Origin: Streptosporangiales bacterium | Lineage (GTDB): Bacteria; Actinomycetota; Actinomycetes; Streptosporangiales; WHST01 | Assembly (NCBI GenBank): GCA_009379825.1 | Contig: WHTA01000052.1 | Coordinates: 1 to 41,392, forward strand | Length of the DNA: 41,392 nucleotides | Direction of reading: 5' to 3' | Shown here: in pieces, positions 1 through 7,707 of the stretch | Position numbering within the stretch: position 1 is the first letter of the stretch | How the letters are laid out: the number at the start of each line of letters is the position of its first letter | Made by a program: the position numbers and the translations under genes | The notes under the pieces: generated by a model | Told to the model about the DNA's origin: nothing | Database searches by the model: none | The model's input: only the letters and a program-made list of their open reading frames with translations

Positions 1-1
1 C

Positions 2-124
2 CTGGCCGAAGGCAAGACGACCAGAGAGATCCGCCGCTGCCTCAAGCGCTACACCAGCCGCCAGATCTTCCGCACCCTGGCAGCCGCACACCGTGCACCC
101 GAACTCGCCGCGTCAGCGGCTTGA
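2..124 (+). mobile_element. IS110-family transposase, 3' end only
   Basis: An open frame enters from the window edge and gives 40 residues before TGA. The stretch EGKTTREIRRCLKRY is typical of the extreme C-terminus of IS110-family (DEDD/serine, bridge-RNA guided) transposases. Only this tail is visible, so activity of the element cannot be judged. The frame ends right beside a PEP-synthase-like gene on the opposite strand, whose homology stops at about position 135. This suggests that the right end of the insertion lies close to 124-135. The upstream noncoding part, which would carry the bridge RNA, lies outside the window. Confidence 0.75.
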
Positions 125-926
125 CACGACATAGAAGCATCGCGCCGATGTCGCGCAGCTCGGCGAGGCGTGCCGCGTCGAGGCAGCCGTGCTCCTGCTC
201 CGCGGCCGCGCCGTCCGCGGGCAGCAGGTAGTGGTCGGTCACGACGCTGCCGGAGACCACCGCCTCGCCGAGACCGGGTGCCGCGTCGACCACCAGCTCC
301 GCCCGGTTGCCGGTCACCGGGTTCGCGGTGAACAGCACACCGGAGACCGTCGCGTCGAGCATCACCTGCACGACGACGGCGATCGCCACCGTCCGGTGGT
401 CGATGCCGTTGGTGACCCGGTAGCTCACCGCACGTTCCGTCCACAGCGACGCCCAGCAGCGCCGGACGGCAAGCACCACCTCGTCCGCACCTGTGACGCC
501 GAGGTAAGTGTCCTGCAGGCCGGCGAAGCTCGCGTGCGGCAGGTCCTCCGCGGTGGCCGACGACCGTACGGCGACGGGGACGTCGCCCAGCCGGTGGTAC
601 GACGCGACGATGTCCGCACGCAGCCGCTGCGGCAGCCCGGCGTCGAGCACGACGGCCCGCGCGCGCTCGGCCAGGCCGGCCAGCCGCACCGGCTCCTCGG
701 CGGTGACCAGGTCGAGCTCGTCGACCACCGCGCGCATCCGCGGGTCGTCGGCGAGTGCGTCCCGGTACGCCTCGGCGGCGACACAGAAGCCGTCCGGCAC
801 GGCGTGGCCAGTGGTCCGCATCCGCGCCAGGTTGGCCGCCTTGCCGCCGACCTGCTCGGCCGCCTGGCCGGACAGCTCGGCAAGGCCCGCGACCCACTGG
901 TCAGCCGTTGCCCGCACGTGCACCAT
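125..926 (-). pseudogene. PEP synthase/PPDK N-terminal domain protein, truncated by insertion
   Basis: About 265 recognisable residues match the pyruvate phosphate dikinase/PEP synthase N-terminal (ATP-grasp) domain: VGGKAANLARM at residues 27-37, VRSSATAEDLPHASFAGLQ near residue 120, and the VLFTANPVTG and AAPGLGEAVVSG motifs near residues 200-225. Full family members (PpsA, rifampin phosphotransferase and relatives) also have the phosphohistidine and often the PEP-binding domains. These are missing because the coding homology runs into the transposase tail and then reads it antisense until a stop at 42. The ATG at 926 has GGAGG 8 bases upstream, lying inside the end of marR, so the genes overlap by 26 bp and were one operon. 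The fragment probably cannot catalyse phosphotransfer. Confidence 0.8.
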
Positions 927-1353
927 CCCCGTACCTCCTCGCCGCGACGACCAACAGGTCCATCGCCTCGACCACCTGTTTGCGCTCGACGTCGGTGAGG
1001 TGATCCACCAGCTCCTCCAGCGCGGTCACGCGCAGCTGCTGCACGCGACGCAGCAGCGCCGTGCCGTCCGCGGTGAGGCGGACCCGCCGCACCCGGCGGT
1101 CGTCGGCGTCGACGACGCGTTCCACGAGACCGCGCGACACCAGCTGCTCGACCACCCGGCTGGTACGCGACACCGACCGACCGATGCGGTGCGCCAGCTG
1201 GTTGACGGTCAGCGCGTCGCTGCCGTCGATGGCGGCCAGCATCGCGCTGTGGATCAACCGGTGGTCGTCGTTGTCGAACACCCGCAGGACGCTCGGCAGC
1301 ATCTCGCTCTGCATGGCGCGGAACTGGTCGAGCAGCCGCCCGCGGTAGTCCAC
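901..1353 (-). CDS. MarR-family transcriptional regulator
   Basis: A 150-residue protein of normal MarR length. Residues about 48-98 form the winged helix: LTVNQLAHRIGRSVSRTSR, then a wing with DADDRRVRRVRLT. Flanking helices would make the dimer. The GTG start at 1353 is supported by GGAGG 5 bases upstream. The gene overlaps the downstream PEP-synthase-like gene, so the regulator probably controlled that gene and itself through the palindrome just upstream (1383-1402). The ligand is unknown; the family usually senses phenolic or lipophilic compounds. With its target gene truncated, it may now regulate only itself or distant genes. Confidence 0.9.
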   Translation of the reverse strand: MDYRGRLLDQFRAMQSEMLPSVLRVFDNDDHRLIHSAMLAAIDGSDALTVNQLAHRIGRSVSRTSRVVEQLVSRGLVERVVDADDRRVRRVRLTADGTALLRRVQQLRVTALEELVDHLTDVERKQVVEAMDLLVVAARRYGDGARAGNG

Positions 1354-1365
1354 GCCGACCTCCGG

Positions 1366-1402
1366 TAGTTGCCGTTCCGCATTAGTTGCGCTTTAGCAAC
1401 TA
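1366..1402 (-). promoter_or_regulatory. Probable MarR operator
   Basis: A perfect inverted repeat TAGTTGC-N6-GCAACTA lies at 1383-1402. A third half-site TAGTTGC at 1366-1372, 17 bp from the first, abuts the marR ribosome binding site. The AT-rich island stands out in GC-rich surroundings. The site lies 30-50 bp upstream of the marR start, which fits autorepression. Confidence 0.7.
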
Positions 1403-1431
1403 TATTCCGGTGGCTGCCGGCTGTCCACGCC

Positions 1432-1461
1432 GCCGGCCGTCCGGAGCCCCGGACGGCCGGC
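1432..1461 (-). terminator. Terminator-like hairpin after the VIT/vWA gene
   Basis: A perfect 13-bp stem (GCCGGCCGTCCGG and its complement) with an AGCC loop lies 10 bp past the stop of the VIT/vWA gene and before the marR operator. No T-run follows it on the minus strand, so it is a hairpin-type terminator by position and stability only. Confidence 0.6.
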
Positions 1462-1470
1462 CCGGCGGCG

Positions 1471-3693
1471 TCAGCTGCGCCAGAACGCCGCGCGCCGCTG
1501 GGGTCGGTGCGTCCGTGTCAGCTCGCGGACACTCGTGATCGCCGGCTCGACCCGCTCGCCTGAGCGCAGGGCCGCGGCCAGTTCGCGCAGTGGCGCCAGC
1601 CAGGTTTCCGGTGCTCCGATACTGGCCAGGTCGTCGAGCAGCTCGTCGAGCTCCGCGAGCAGGCTCGCGGAGGACTCGCCCGCCGCGAGGCGGTCCAGCA
1701 GTCGCGTCAACCGGTCCTGGTACGCGTCCAGCGGCGGCTCGACCGACTCCGCCTTACGCGACCCCGCTCGCACCGAGCGAGGGACGGCACCCGCCGGCCC
1801 GGCCGCCGCCATCGGCGCGGCCAGGGCTGCGGCCATCGGCTGCGGCCCGCCGGGCTGCTGCCACCCGCTGGGCAGCTCCACCGGCTGCACGACCGGCTGC
1901 GCGCCCGACTCGGTCACCCGCGACCGGTCGACCGCCACGAACGCGGTGAACCTGCTGAGCACCCGGTGGTCGAGCGACGTCGCGACGATCCGCTCCGCGA
2001 GCGCGTCGTCGCCGCGGTGCGCGGCGTAGGCGTCCTCCAGGTCGCGCACCCGCGCGCGGGCCCACCCCGTGCGTACCGCCACGTTCGCCGTCGGGACGGC
2101 CGGCACGGTCTCGTCGGCCATACCGGCACCACGCACGGTCAGCCGCACCTCGCCGGCGGGCATCGCGGCCACCCGGCCGGCGAGCGTGATCGGCACCCCG
2201 GGGAACAGGTCGGGCGCACGGCCAGGCGTGGTCTCTTCTGGCAGCAGCGCCACCCCGTCGGCGGTGACGGTGAGGCCGGTCGCCAACGGCGGGCAGATCC
2301 TGCGGTGCAGCCCCGCCAGCACGTTGTCGAGCCGGTCCTCGGAGTCGACCAGGTCGCACCGCCCCGCACCGATGGCCGCGATCCGGCGCAGGAAGCCGGC
2401 GTTCACCGCCCGGTCGATCCCGAGGGTGAACACCCGCGTCGTCCCCGCCGCCGGCGCCAGTACGCGCAGCACCTCGTCCTCGCCGGCGACTTGTCCGTCG
2501 GTCACCAGCACGACGTACCGCTCCCGCTCCCCCGCCGGCTCGGTGCCGAGCACGCGGACGGCTTCGCGCAGCGGGGCGAGCATCTCGGTACCGCCGCGCG
2601 CCTCGAGCTCGCCCAGCCAGGAGACGGCCGCCCACCGCTGCCGGTCGGTGCCCGCCCGCAACCCTGGCTCACCGGGCGGCTGCACCACCTCGTTGTCGAA
2701 CGCGAGGACGGCGAAGCGATCCGCCGTGCCGAGCGAGTCGACGATCCGCGCCGCCGCCCGCCTGGCCGCCACGATCTTCCAGCCGCCCATGCTGCCCGAC
2801 CGGTCGAGCACGACCACCACGTCCCGCGGTCGCTGCGCGGCAGGCAGCTCCGGGGGCACCACGGTCACCTGCCAGGTCCCGCCGGGACCACCGTCGTCCG
2901 CGGCGAGCAGCCCGGACGTACGCACCCGGTCGGCCGCGATCGGCCAGCGCAGCACGACGTCGCGGTCGAGCCGCTCCCCCGGCCGCAACGCGACCTCGAT
3001 GCCGTCGTCGACCGCCGTCACGTCGGCGTCGTGCAACGTCGACGTCAGCTGGTCCGCGCGCAGCCCGGCCACCCGCAGGGTCGCCCGCAGCGACAGCCGC
3101 ACCGGGCCTTCCTGCCCGGGCAGCAGCACCGGCGGGGTGACCCGGCTGGCGTCCGGCACCCGGTCGGTGTCAGAGACGACCCCGCCACCGACACCTGGCC
3201 CGTCGATCGGCGTACCCGCGACATAGCGCGGGGCGACGACGAGCGGGAACCGGTACTCGGCCGCCTGGTCCTCCACCGGCAGCGGACCTGTCAGGGTCAG
3301 CGTGACGACCGCCTCCTCGCCCGGCTGCAGGTTGCCCACCCGGATGGTGAAGACGCCAGGCCGGTCCTCCTCGGCGATCGCCGCGCGGTGGCCCGCGGCC
3401 AGCGCCTGGTCGTACTCCTCGCGCGCCTTGCCGCGCTCGTCCAGCCGGCCCTCCACGACCCGGCCGGCGAGGTCGGCGACGAACGACGTGACCCCCGCGC
3501 GATCGGGCAGCGGGAAGACGTACGTCGCCTCGATCCCCGTGGTCCTCGTGTTGCGGAAGGTCTGCTTTACCACGGTCGTCGCGACCAGGTCGCGGATGTC
3601 GCCTTCGATCGCCACGGCCACCAGCGGCAACGAGCCGTGCTCGTCACCCAACCGGCCACAGACCTGTGGGGCGGCGCCTTCGGTCACTGTCAT
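1471..3693 (-). CDS. VIT and von Willebrand factor A domain protein
   Basis: A 740-residue protein. Residues about 5-140 match the VIT domain (EATYVFPLPDRAGVTSF, then a region ending FTIRVGNLQPGEEAVV). Residues about 290-455 form a vWA domain with an intact metal site (DRSGS at 297-301, T369 in GGTEM, D399 in VTDG). The C-terminal third is Ala/Pro-rich and has a helical tail after residue 650. I see no signal peptide or membrane anchor, so it is probably cytoplasmic. VIT/vWA pairs occur in inter-alpha-trypsin-inhibitor-like proteins, but bacterial homologues have no settled role. The ATG overlaps the stop of the upstream MerR gene by 4 bp, which indicates coupling. Confidence 0.85.
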   Translation of the reverse strand: MTVTEGAAPQVCGRLGDEHGSLPLVAVAIEGDIRDLVATTVVKQTFRNTRTTGIEATYVFPLPDRAGVTSFVADLAGRVVEGRLDERGKAREEYDQALAAGHRAAIAEEDRPGVFTIRVGNLQPGEEAVVTLTLTGPLPVEDQAAEYRFPLVVAPRYVAGTPIDGPGVGGGVVSDTDRVPDASRVTPPVLLPGQEGPVRLSLRATLRVAGLRADQLTSTLHDADVTAVDDGIEVALRPGERLDRDVVLRWPIAADRVRTSGLLAADDGGPGGTWQVTVVPPELPAAQRPRDVVVVLDRSGSMGGWKIVAARRAAARIVDSLGTADRFAVLAFDNEVVQPPGEPGLRAGTDRQRWAAVSWLGELEARGGTEMLAPLREAVRVLGTEPAGERERYVVLVTDGQVAGEDEVLRVLAPAAGTTRVFTLGIDRAVNAGFLRRIAAIGAGRCDLVDSEDRLDNVLAGLHRRICPPLATGLTVTADGVALLPEETTPGRAPDLFPGVPITLAGRVAAMPAGEVRLTVRGAGMADETVPAVPTANVAVRTGWARARVRDLEDAYAAHRGDDALAERIVATSLDHRVLSRFTAFVAVDRSRVTESGAQPVVQPVELPSGWQQPGGPQPMAAALAAPMAAAGPAGAVPRSVRAGSRKAESVEPPLDAYQDRLTRLLDRLAAGESSASLLAELDELLDDLASIGAPETWLAPLRELAAALRSGERVEPAITSVRELTRTHRPQRRAAFWRS

Positions 3694-4382
3694 GCGGATG
3701 TCCCTTCTTCGCGATGCGTGGGCAGGCCGAGCCGGTGGAGCTGGTCGAGCAACGGGCGGGCGGCGGAGCGGAGCAGCTCGAGGTCCACGTCGGCGACCTC
3801 AGCGCCGGCGCCGACCTCGACGCTGACCTCGACGCCGTCCGCGAGCGGCAGCACCACCGCCGTACGGGCCCGACCGGCCTCGAGTGGCATGGTGTCCGGC
3901 TCTGCGACGGCCGGGTGGGTACGCCAGAAGCTGCCGCCCGCCGGTGTCGCACCGTCCTGCGTGGGCTCGGCGGCATCCCGCGCCCGATCGGCCGGCCGGT
4001 CGTCGACGCGCAGCCCACTGCCGCAGGTCAGCGGTGGCCGTATCGACGCGGCCACGTCGAGCGCCCGCTCGGCGCCCGTACCGATCGCGGCAAGCAGCTC
4101 GCGCCACGACGCGCCAGCGAGCCGGCGCTGGATGTCGGCGAGGCTCACCCCCGCCGCCTGCAGCCGCTTCACCGCGACGACCTGCGCCAGGTGGCGGCCG
4201 CCGTAGCGCGCCTCGCGACCCCCGACCGGCAGCGGCCGGTCGACCAGCCCGTGCTGGGTGTAGTAGCGCACCGTCCGGGCGTCCGGCCGCTGCCGGACCC
4301 GGCGGTTGCCGGCACGTACGCCGAGCGCGTCGAGGGCGCGCCCCGCACGTTCGGTCAGCTCGGCAAGCGTGTACATCTCCAT
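3690..4382 (-). CDS. MerR-family transcriptional regulator
   Basis: 230 residues. The N-terminal MerR helix-turn-helix begins YTLAELTERAG and contains the typical RTVRYYTQHGLVDRP at about residues 36-50, with GGREARYGGRHLAQV after it. Next comes the helix AGVSLADIQRRLAG. The C-terminal ~140 residues are acidic and Arg-rich with no recognised effector domain and no cysteine metal site. The ATG at 4382 is in frame with a second ATG two codons on. It sits just after a repeated palindrome (4384-4410), so autoregulation is likely. It is coupled to the VIT/vWA gene downstream and divergent from the MFS gene. Confidence 0.88.
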   Translation of the reverse strand: MEMYTLAELTERAGRALDALGVRAGNRRVRQRPDARTVRYYTQHGLVDRPLPVGGREARYGGRHLAQVVAVKRLQAAGVSLADIQRRLAGASWRELLAAIGTGAERALDVAASIRPPLTCGSGLRVDDRPADRARDAAEPTQDGATPAGGSFWRTHPAVAEPDTMPLEAGRARTAVVLPLADGVEVSVEVGAGAEVADVDLELLRSAARPLLDQLHRLGLPTHREEGTSA

Positions 4383-4383
4383 A

Positions 4384-4425
4384 CTGACACTGTCACTATG
4401 ACACTGTCAGTTTGTCAAGCCTCAA
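4384..4425. promoter_or_regulatory. MerR/MFS intergenic operator and promoter
   Basis: Two identical copies of the short palindrome TGACA-C-TGTCA at 4385-4395 and 4399-4409 are separated by CTA, so the whole 4384-4410 block is itself almost a palindrome. Another TGTCA half-site lies at 4413-4417. On the minus strand TTGAGG (4420-4425) and CATAGT (4395-4400) are 19 bp apart, the long spacer typical of MerR-activated promoters. The promoter reading is tentative; the repeats are certain. Confidence 0.65.
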
Positions 4426-4521
4426 TTCGCGGCCTGCGTGACCGTGGCCTGCCGAGGCTCGCCATCATGGAAGCCCCAGGGCGTGCGACACCCGCAACGA
4501 GACGGAAGAGGCCAGCCGCCG

Positions 4522-6151
4522 ATGACCACGGAGAACGGCCGCGAGCGGAACCCGTGGCTCGTGCTCGTCGCCCTGTGTCTCGGCTTCTTCATGATCCTGC
4601 TCGACACGACGATCGTTAACGTCGTGCTGCCGGACATCATCGACAAGGTCGGCACGTCGCTGGACGAGGCCATGTGGGTGGTCAACGCGTACGTCCTCGT
4701 CTACGCGGTGCTGCTCATCACGGCCGGCCGGTTGGGTGACATCGCCGGGGCCGCGCACGATGTTCCTCGGCGGACTCGTCCTGTTCATACTCGCCTCGGC
4801 CGCCTGCGGCCTCGCGCGCAGCCCCGGCGAGTTGATCGCCGCCCGCGTAGTGCAGGGGCATCGGCGGCGCCGCGATCACACCGCAGACGCTGACCATCCT
4901 CACCACGATCTTCCCGCCGGACCGCCGCGGCGCCGCGTTCGGCACCTGGGGCGGTGTCGCGGGGGTGGCCACGGTGGCCGGGCCGACGCTTGGCGGCTAC
5001 CTGGTGACGACCTGGGACTGGCGGTGGATCTTCTTCGTCAACCTCCCGGTGGGCGTAGTCGCGATGGTGATGTCGCTGCTCGTGGTGCCCGACCTGCGTC
5101 CCGGACGCAAGCACCGGCTGGACCTGTTCGGCGTACTGCTCGCCTCTGCCGGCCTCACGGCCATCACCTTCGGCCTGCTCGAAGGCGAACGGTACGGGTG
5201 GGGCACGATCCGCGGGGTCGTCAGCATCCCGCTGGTGCTCGGCGTCGGCGCCGTGCTGCTCGTCGGGTTCCTCGTCTGGCAACGCTGCAGAAGAGCGAGC
5301 CACTGCTCCCCTTCGAGGTGTTCCGCGATCGCAACTTCACCATCACCAGCGTCGCCGCGGGCACGCTCACCTTCGGCTTGCTGGGGGTCTTCCTGCCGCT
5401 GACGCTGTACCTGCAGTCCGTGCTCGGCATGTCGGCACTCGCAGCCGGGCTCACCATCGCCCCGATGTCGCTCATGGCCATGGTGCTTGCCCCGTTCACC
5501 GGGCGGCTGGCCGACCGTATCGGCGGGAAGTACATCCTCATCGCCAGCTTCGTGCTGTTCGCCACGGGGATCGGTCTGGTGGTCGCGAGCACAGAACCCG
5601 ACCCCGATCGCTGGGACTTCCTCGCCGGCCTGATCATCGCGGGCTTCGGCATGGGCGGCATCTTCGCTCCGCTGCAGACGGTGGCCATGCGCAACATCCC
5701 GCCGCGTCTGGCCGGGGCCGCCGCGGGCGTACAGAACACCATCAGGCAGCTCGGCGGCGTGGTCGGCGGCGCCGCGGTCGGCGCCGTGCTGCAGAACCGG
5801 CTCGCGGACGCGATGCACGAGCAGGCGCAGGCGCGGGCCGACCAGCTCCCGCCCGGGACCCGCGCACGATTCGTCGCCGGCTTCGACGACGCGGGCGCCG
5901 GCGGGCTCGAGGTCGGCGGGCACGACAGCGGCAAGCTACCGATCCCCAAGGGGCTGCCGGAACCGTTGGCCGAGCAGCTCGGCCGGCTCGCGCACGCCGT
6001 CTACACGCACGGCTTCGTGGACGCCATGCACGTCACGTTGGCGCTGCCGATCGCCGTCATCGCCGTGTCCGCCGTGTTGTGCCTCGGCCTGCGCCGACGC
6101 CGCCGCGCGGCCGCCGCGGACACCGCCGAGGAACGGCCGGCGGCCCGCTGA
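4522..6151 (+). pseudogene. DHA2-type (14-TM) MFS drug transporter, three frameshifts
   Basis: The conceptual protein of about 540 residues is a QacA/EmrB-type proton-drug antiporter: LDTTIVNVVLPDI in TM1, WVVNAYVLVYAVLLITAGRLGDI around TM2, and GPTLGGYLVTTWDWRWIFFVN in the motif C region. The reading frame changes three times. An extra G at about 4746-4749 falls between GRLGDIAG and PRTMFLGG. An extra G at about 4854-4857 falls after ARVVQG. A missing C at about 5285 falls between FLVWQR and LQKSEPLL. Each change is one base in a G or C run, and protein homology is otherwise continuous to the TGA at 6151. This fits either sequencing error or a recently dead gene. The divergent MerR gene is its likely regulator. 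Confidence 0.85.
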
Positions 6152-6228
6152 CCTGGGCCTGCCGTGAGGCGGGGGCAAGATCAACAATTTTCCCGAGAGG
6201 GTTCCCAAGCGGAGACATGTTCCCTATG

Positions 6229-6267
6229 GTGATCACACAGAGCAATCAAGTATCACAGCCAGTGATA
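6229..6267 (+). promoter_or_regulatory. Inverted repeats upstream of the small peptide gene
   Basis: GTGATCAC, a perfect palindrome, lies at 6229-6236. TATCAC-N5-GTGATA, a perfect inverted repeat, lies at 6251-6267. They share the GTGAT half-site and lie 30-70 bp before the peptide start, where a promoter would be. They look like sites for a dimeric regulator that I cannot name. The surrounding 6180-6300 region is clearly less GC-rich than the genes. A confident -35/-10 pair was not found. Confidence 0.5.
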
Positions 6268-6295
6268 GTTGGTCTTACGTGTGAGAGGGGGAGCT

Positions 6296-6379
6296 ATGGG
6301 TCTGCTGTCCGGTTTGCTTGGCGCCGTAACTACGCTGTTGGGCTCGCTGGGTATCGAACTGCCACCGTTGCCTATGTAA
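6296..6379 (+). CDS. 27-residue hydrophobic peptide
   Basis: A short frame starts at ATG 6296, directly preceded by GAGAGGGGGAG, a strong ribosome binding site with about 4 bases of spacing, and stops at TAA 6377-6379. The product starts MGLLSGLLGAV and ends ELPPLPM. It is rich in Leu and Gly, has one acidic and no basic residue, and could form a short amphipathic or membrane helix followed by a proline-rich tail. It has its own leader with inverted repeats and its own terminator, so it looks like a real monocistronic unit and not chance. I do not recognise a family. A membrane-associated small protein, secreted peptide or leader peptide are all possible. Confidence 0.55.
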   Translation: MGLLSGLLGAVTTLLGSLGIELPPLPM

Positions 6380-6383
6380 ATGA

Positions 6384-6410
6384 CCACGTAGCTCTCGGGG
6401 GGTTACGTGG
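6384..6410 (+). repeat. Inverted repeat after the peptide stop
   Basis: CCACGTA at 6384-6390 pairs perfectly with TACGTGG at 6404-6410 across a 13-base G-rich loop. It begins 4 bases after the peptide stop codon and could be a 3' UTR hairpin protecting the short mRNA. The core TTACGTG also occurs at 6275-6281, just before the ribosome binding site. Confidence 0.45.
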
Positions 6411-6421
6411 CAACCTCACAC

Positions 6422-6470
6422 GGGGTCCGGTCGGGTGAAGTGAGGGCTCTCCCGACCGGGCCCCTTTCTT
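6422..6470 (+). terminator. Intrinsic terminator of the peptide unit
   Basis: A 14-bp stem (6422-6435 with 6451-6464) contains a single G-U pair and a 15-base loop, and is followed by TTTCTT. It is a classical rho-independent terminator on the plus strand. It lies 15 bp from the convergent ftsY stop and may also limit ftsY read-through. Confidence 0.85.
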
Positions 6471-6484
6471 GTGCCCCCTGCCGG

Positions 6485-7639
6485 TCAGTCCTCGGCGAGC
6501 AGGGCGTCGACGAACTCCTCCGCCACGAACGGCGCCAGGTCGTCGGGCCCCTCGCCCAGCCCCACCAGCTTCACCGGCACGCCTAGCTCCCGCTGCACCG
6601 CGATGACGATGCCGCCCTTCGCCGTACCGTCCAGCTTGGTCAGCACGAGACCGGTGACGTCCACCACCTCGGCGAACACCCGCGCCTGGGTGAGCCCGTT
6701 CTGACCGGTCGTCGCGTCGAGCACCAGCAGGACGTCGTCGACGGCTGCCTGCTTCTCCACGACGCGCTTCACCTTGCCGAGCTCGTCCATCAGGCCCTGC
6801 TTTGTATGGAGCCGGCCGGCGGTGTCCACGAGCACCGCGTCGACCTCGCGCTCGGCGCCGTCGCGTACCGCCTCGAACGCGACGCTCGCCGGGTCGGCAC
6901 CTTCGTCGCCGCGGACGGTCTCCGCCCCCACCCGGCGGCCCCAGGTCTCCAGCTGGTCGGCGGCCGCTGCCCTGAAGGTGTCCGCCGCACCCAGCAGCAC
7001 CTGCCGGCCGTCGGCGATCAGCACCCGGCCGAGCTTGCCGACCGTGGTCGTCTTGCCGGTGCCGTTCACGCCGACGACGAGCACCACCGCAGGCTTGCCG
7101 TCGTGGCGCACCGCATGCACGGTGCGGTCGAAGTCGCCCAGCTGGTACAGCAGCTCCTCGCGCACCAGCGCGCGCAGCTGGTCCGGCGTACGGGTGCCGA
7201 GCACCCGCACCCTGGTGCGCAGGTTGTCCACGATCTGCCGGGTCGCGGCCACGCCGACGTCCGCGGCGATGAGGTTCTCCTCGACCTCGTCCCAGGTGTC
7301 GTCGTCGAGGGTGTCGCGCGACAGCAGGGTCAGCAGGCCACGCCCAAGGGTGTTCTGCGAACGCGCGAGCCTGGCCCGCAGCCGCACCAGCCGGCCGGCT
7401 GCGAGCGCGGGCACCTCGACCTCTTCGGTGACCGGCTCCGCCGTGGCGGGTGCCGCGGCGTCGGCCGCCGGCTGCGCGGCGGTGTCCTCCTCGGCCTCCA
7501 CCGCGGTCGAGCCGGGCGCGAACGTACCCGACCGCCGGCGCGCACCGACGACGAGACCGACGACGACTACGAGCAGAGCGAGGACGCCGATCGCGATGAC
7601 GAGGGGAAGGTATTCAGCCACGGACACGGAGTCTTTCAT
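6485..7639 (-). CDS. ftsY: Signal recognition particle receptor FtsY
   Basis: 384 residues. SRP receptor GTPase that docks ribosome-SRP complexes at the membrane for co-translational insertion. An N-terminal hydrophobic segment (residues 10-32, LPLVIAIGVLALLVVVVGL) anchors the protein directly. A short acidic linker (about 45-75) is followed by the helical N domain and the NG GTPase: P-loop GVNGTGKTT near 190-198, DTFRAAA, DTAGR near 272-276, and TKLDGTAKGG near 330. The first ATG at 7639 lacks a good ribosome binding site, and a GTG five codons on is possible. It lies last in the smc-side block, as in many actinobacteria and in Bacillus smc-ftsY. Confidence 0.96.
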   Translation of the reverse strand: MKDSVSVAEYLPLVIAIGVLALLVVVVGLVVGARRRSGTFAPGSTAVEAEEDTAAQPAADAAAPATAEPVTEEVEVPALAAGRLVRLRARLARSQNTLGRGLLTLLSRDTLDDDTWDEVEENLIAADVGVAATRQIVDNLRTRVRVLGTRTPDQLRALVREELLYQLGDFDRTVHAVRHDGKPAVVLVVGVNGTGKTTTVGKLGRVLIADGRQVLLGAADTFRAAAADQLETWGRRVGAETVRGDEGADPASVAFEAVRDGAEREVDAVLVDTAGRLHTKQGLMDELGKVKRVVEKQAAVDDVLLVLDATTGQNGLTQARVFAEVVDVTGLVLTKLDGTAKGGIVIAVQRELGVPVKLVGLGEGPDDLAPFVAEEFVDALLAED

Positions 7640-7707
7640 TACGGCTCAACGGTGGGTACCAGCACCCCGAGTCTGCGACAGCCCCCGGCAGGAGGGCAGG
7701 TCGCCGG

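Noticed and set aside
1966-4206. 746-codon plus-strand frame across the VIT/vWA and MerR genes
   Set aside because: Arg/His/Pro-rich antisense shadow covering two well-supported genes.
6180-6295. Riboswitch in the leader of the 27-aa peptide
   Set aside because: No fold or conserved motif of a known riboswitch class could be matched by eye; only DNA-type inverted repeats are evident.
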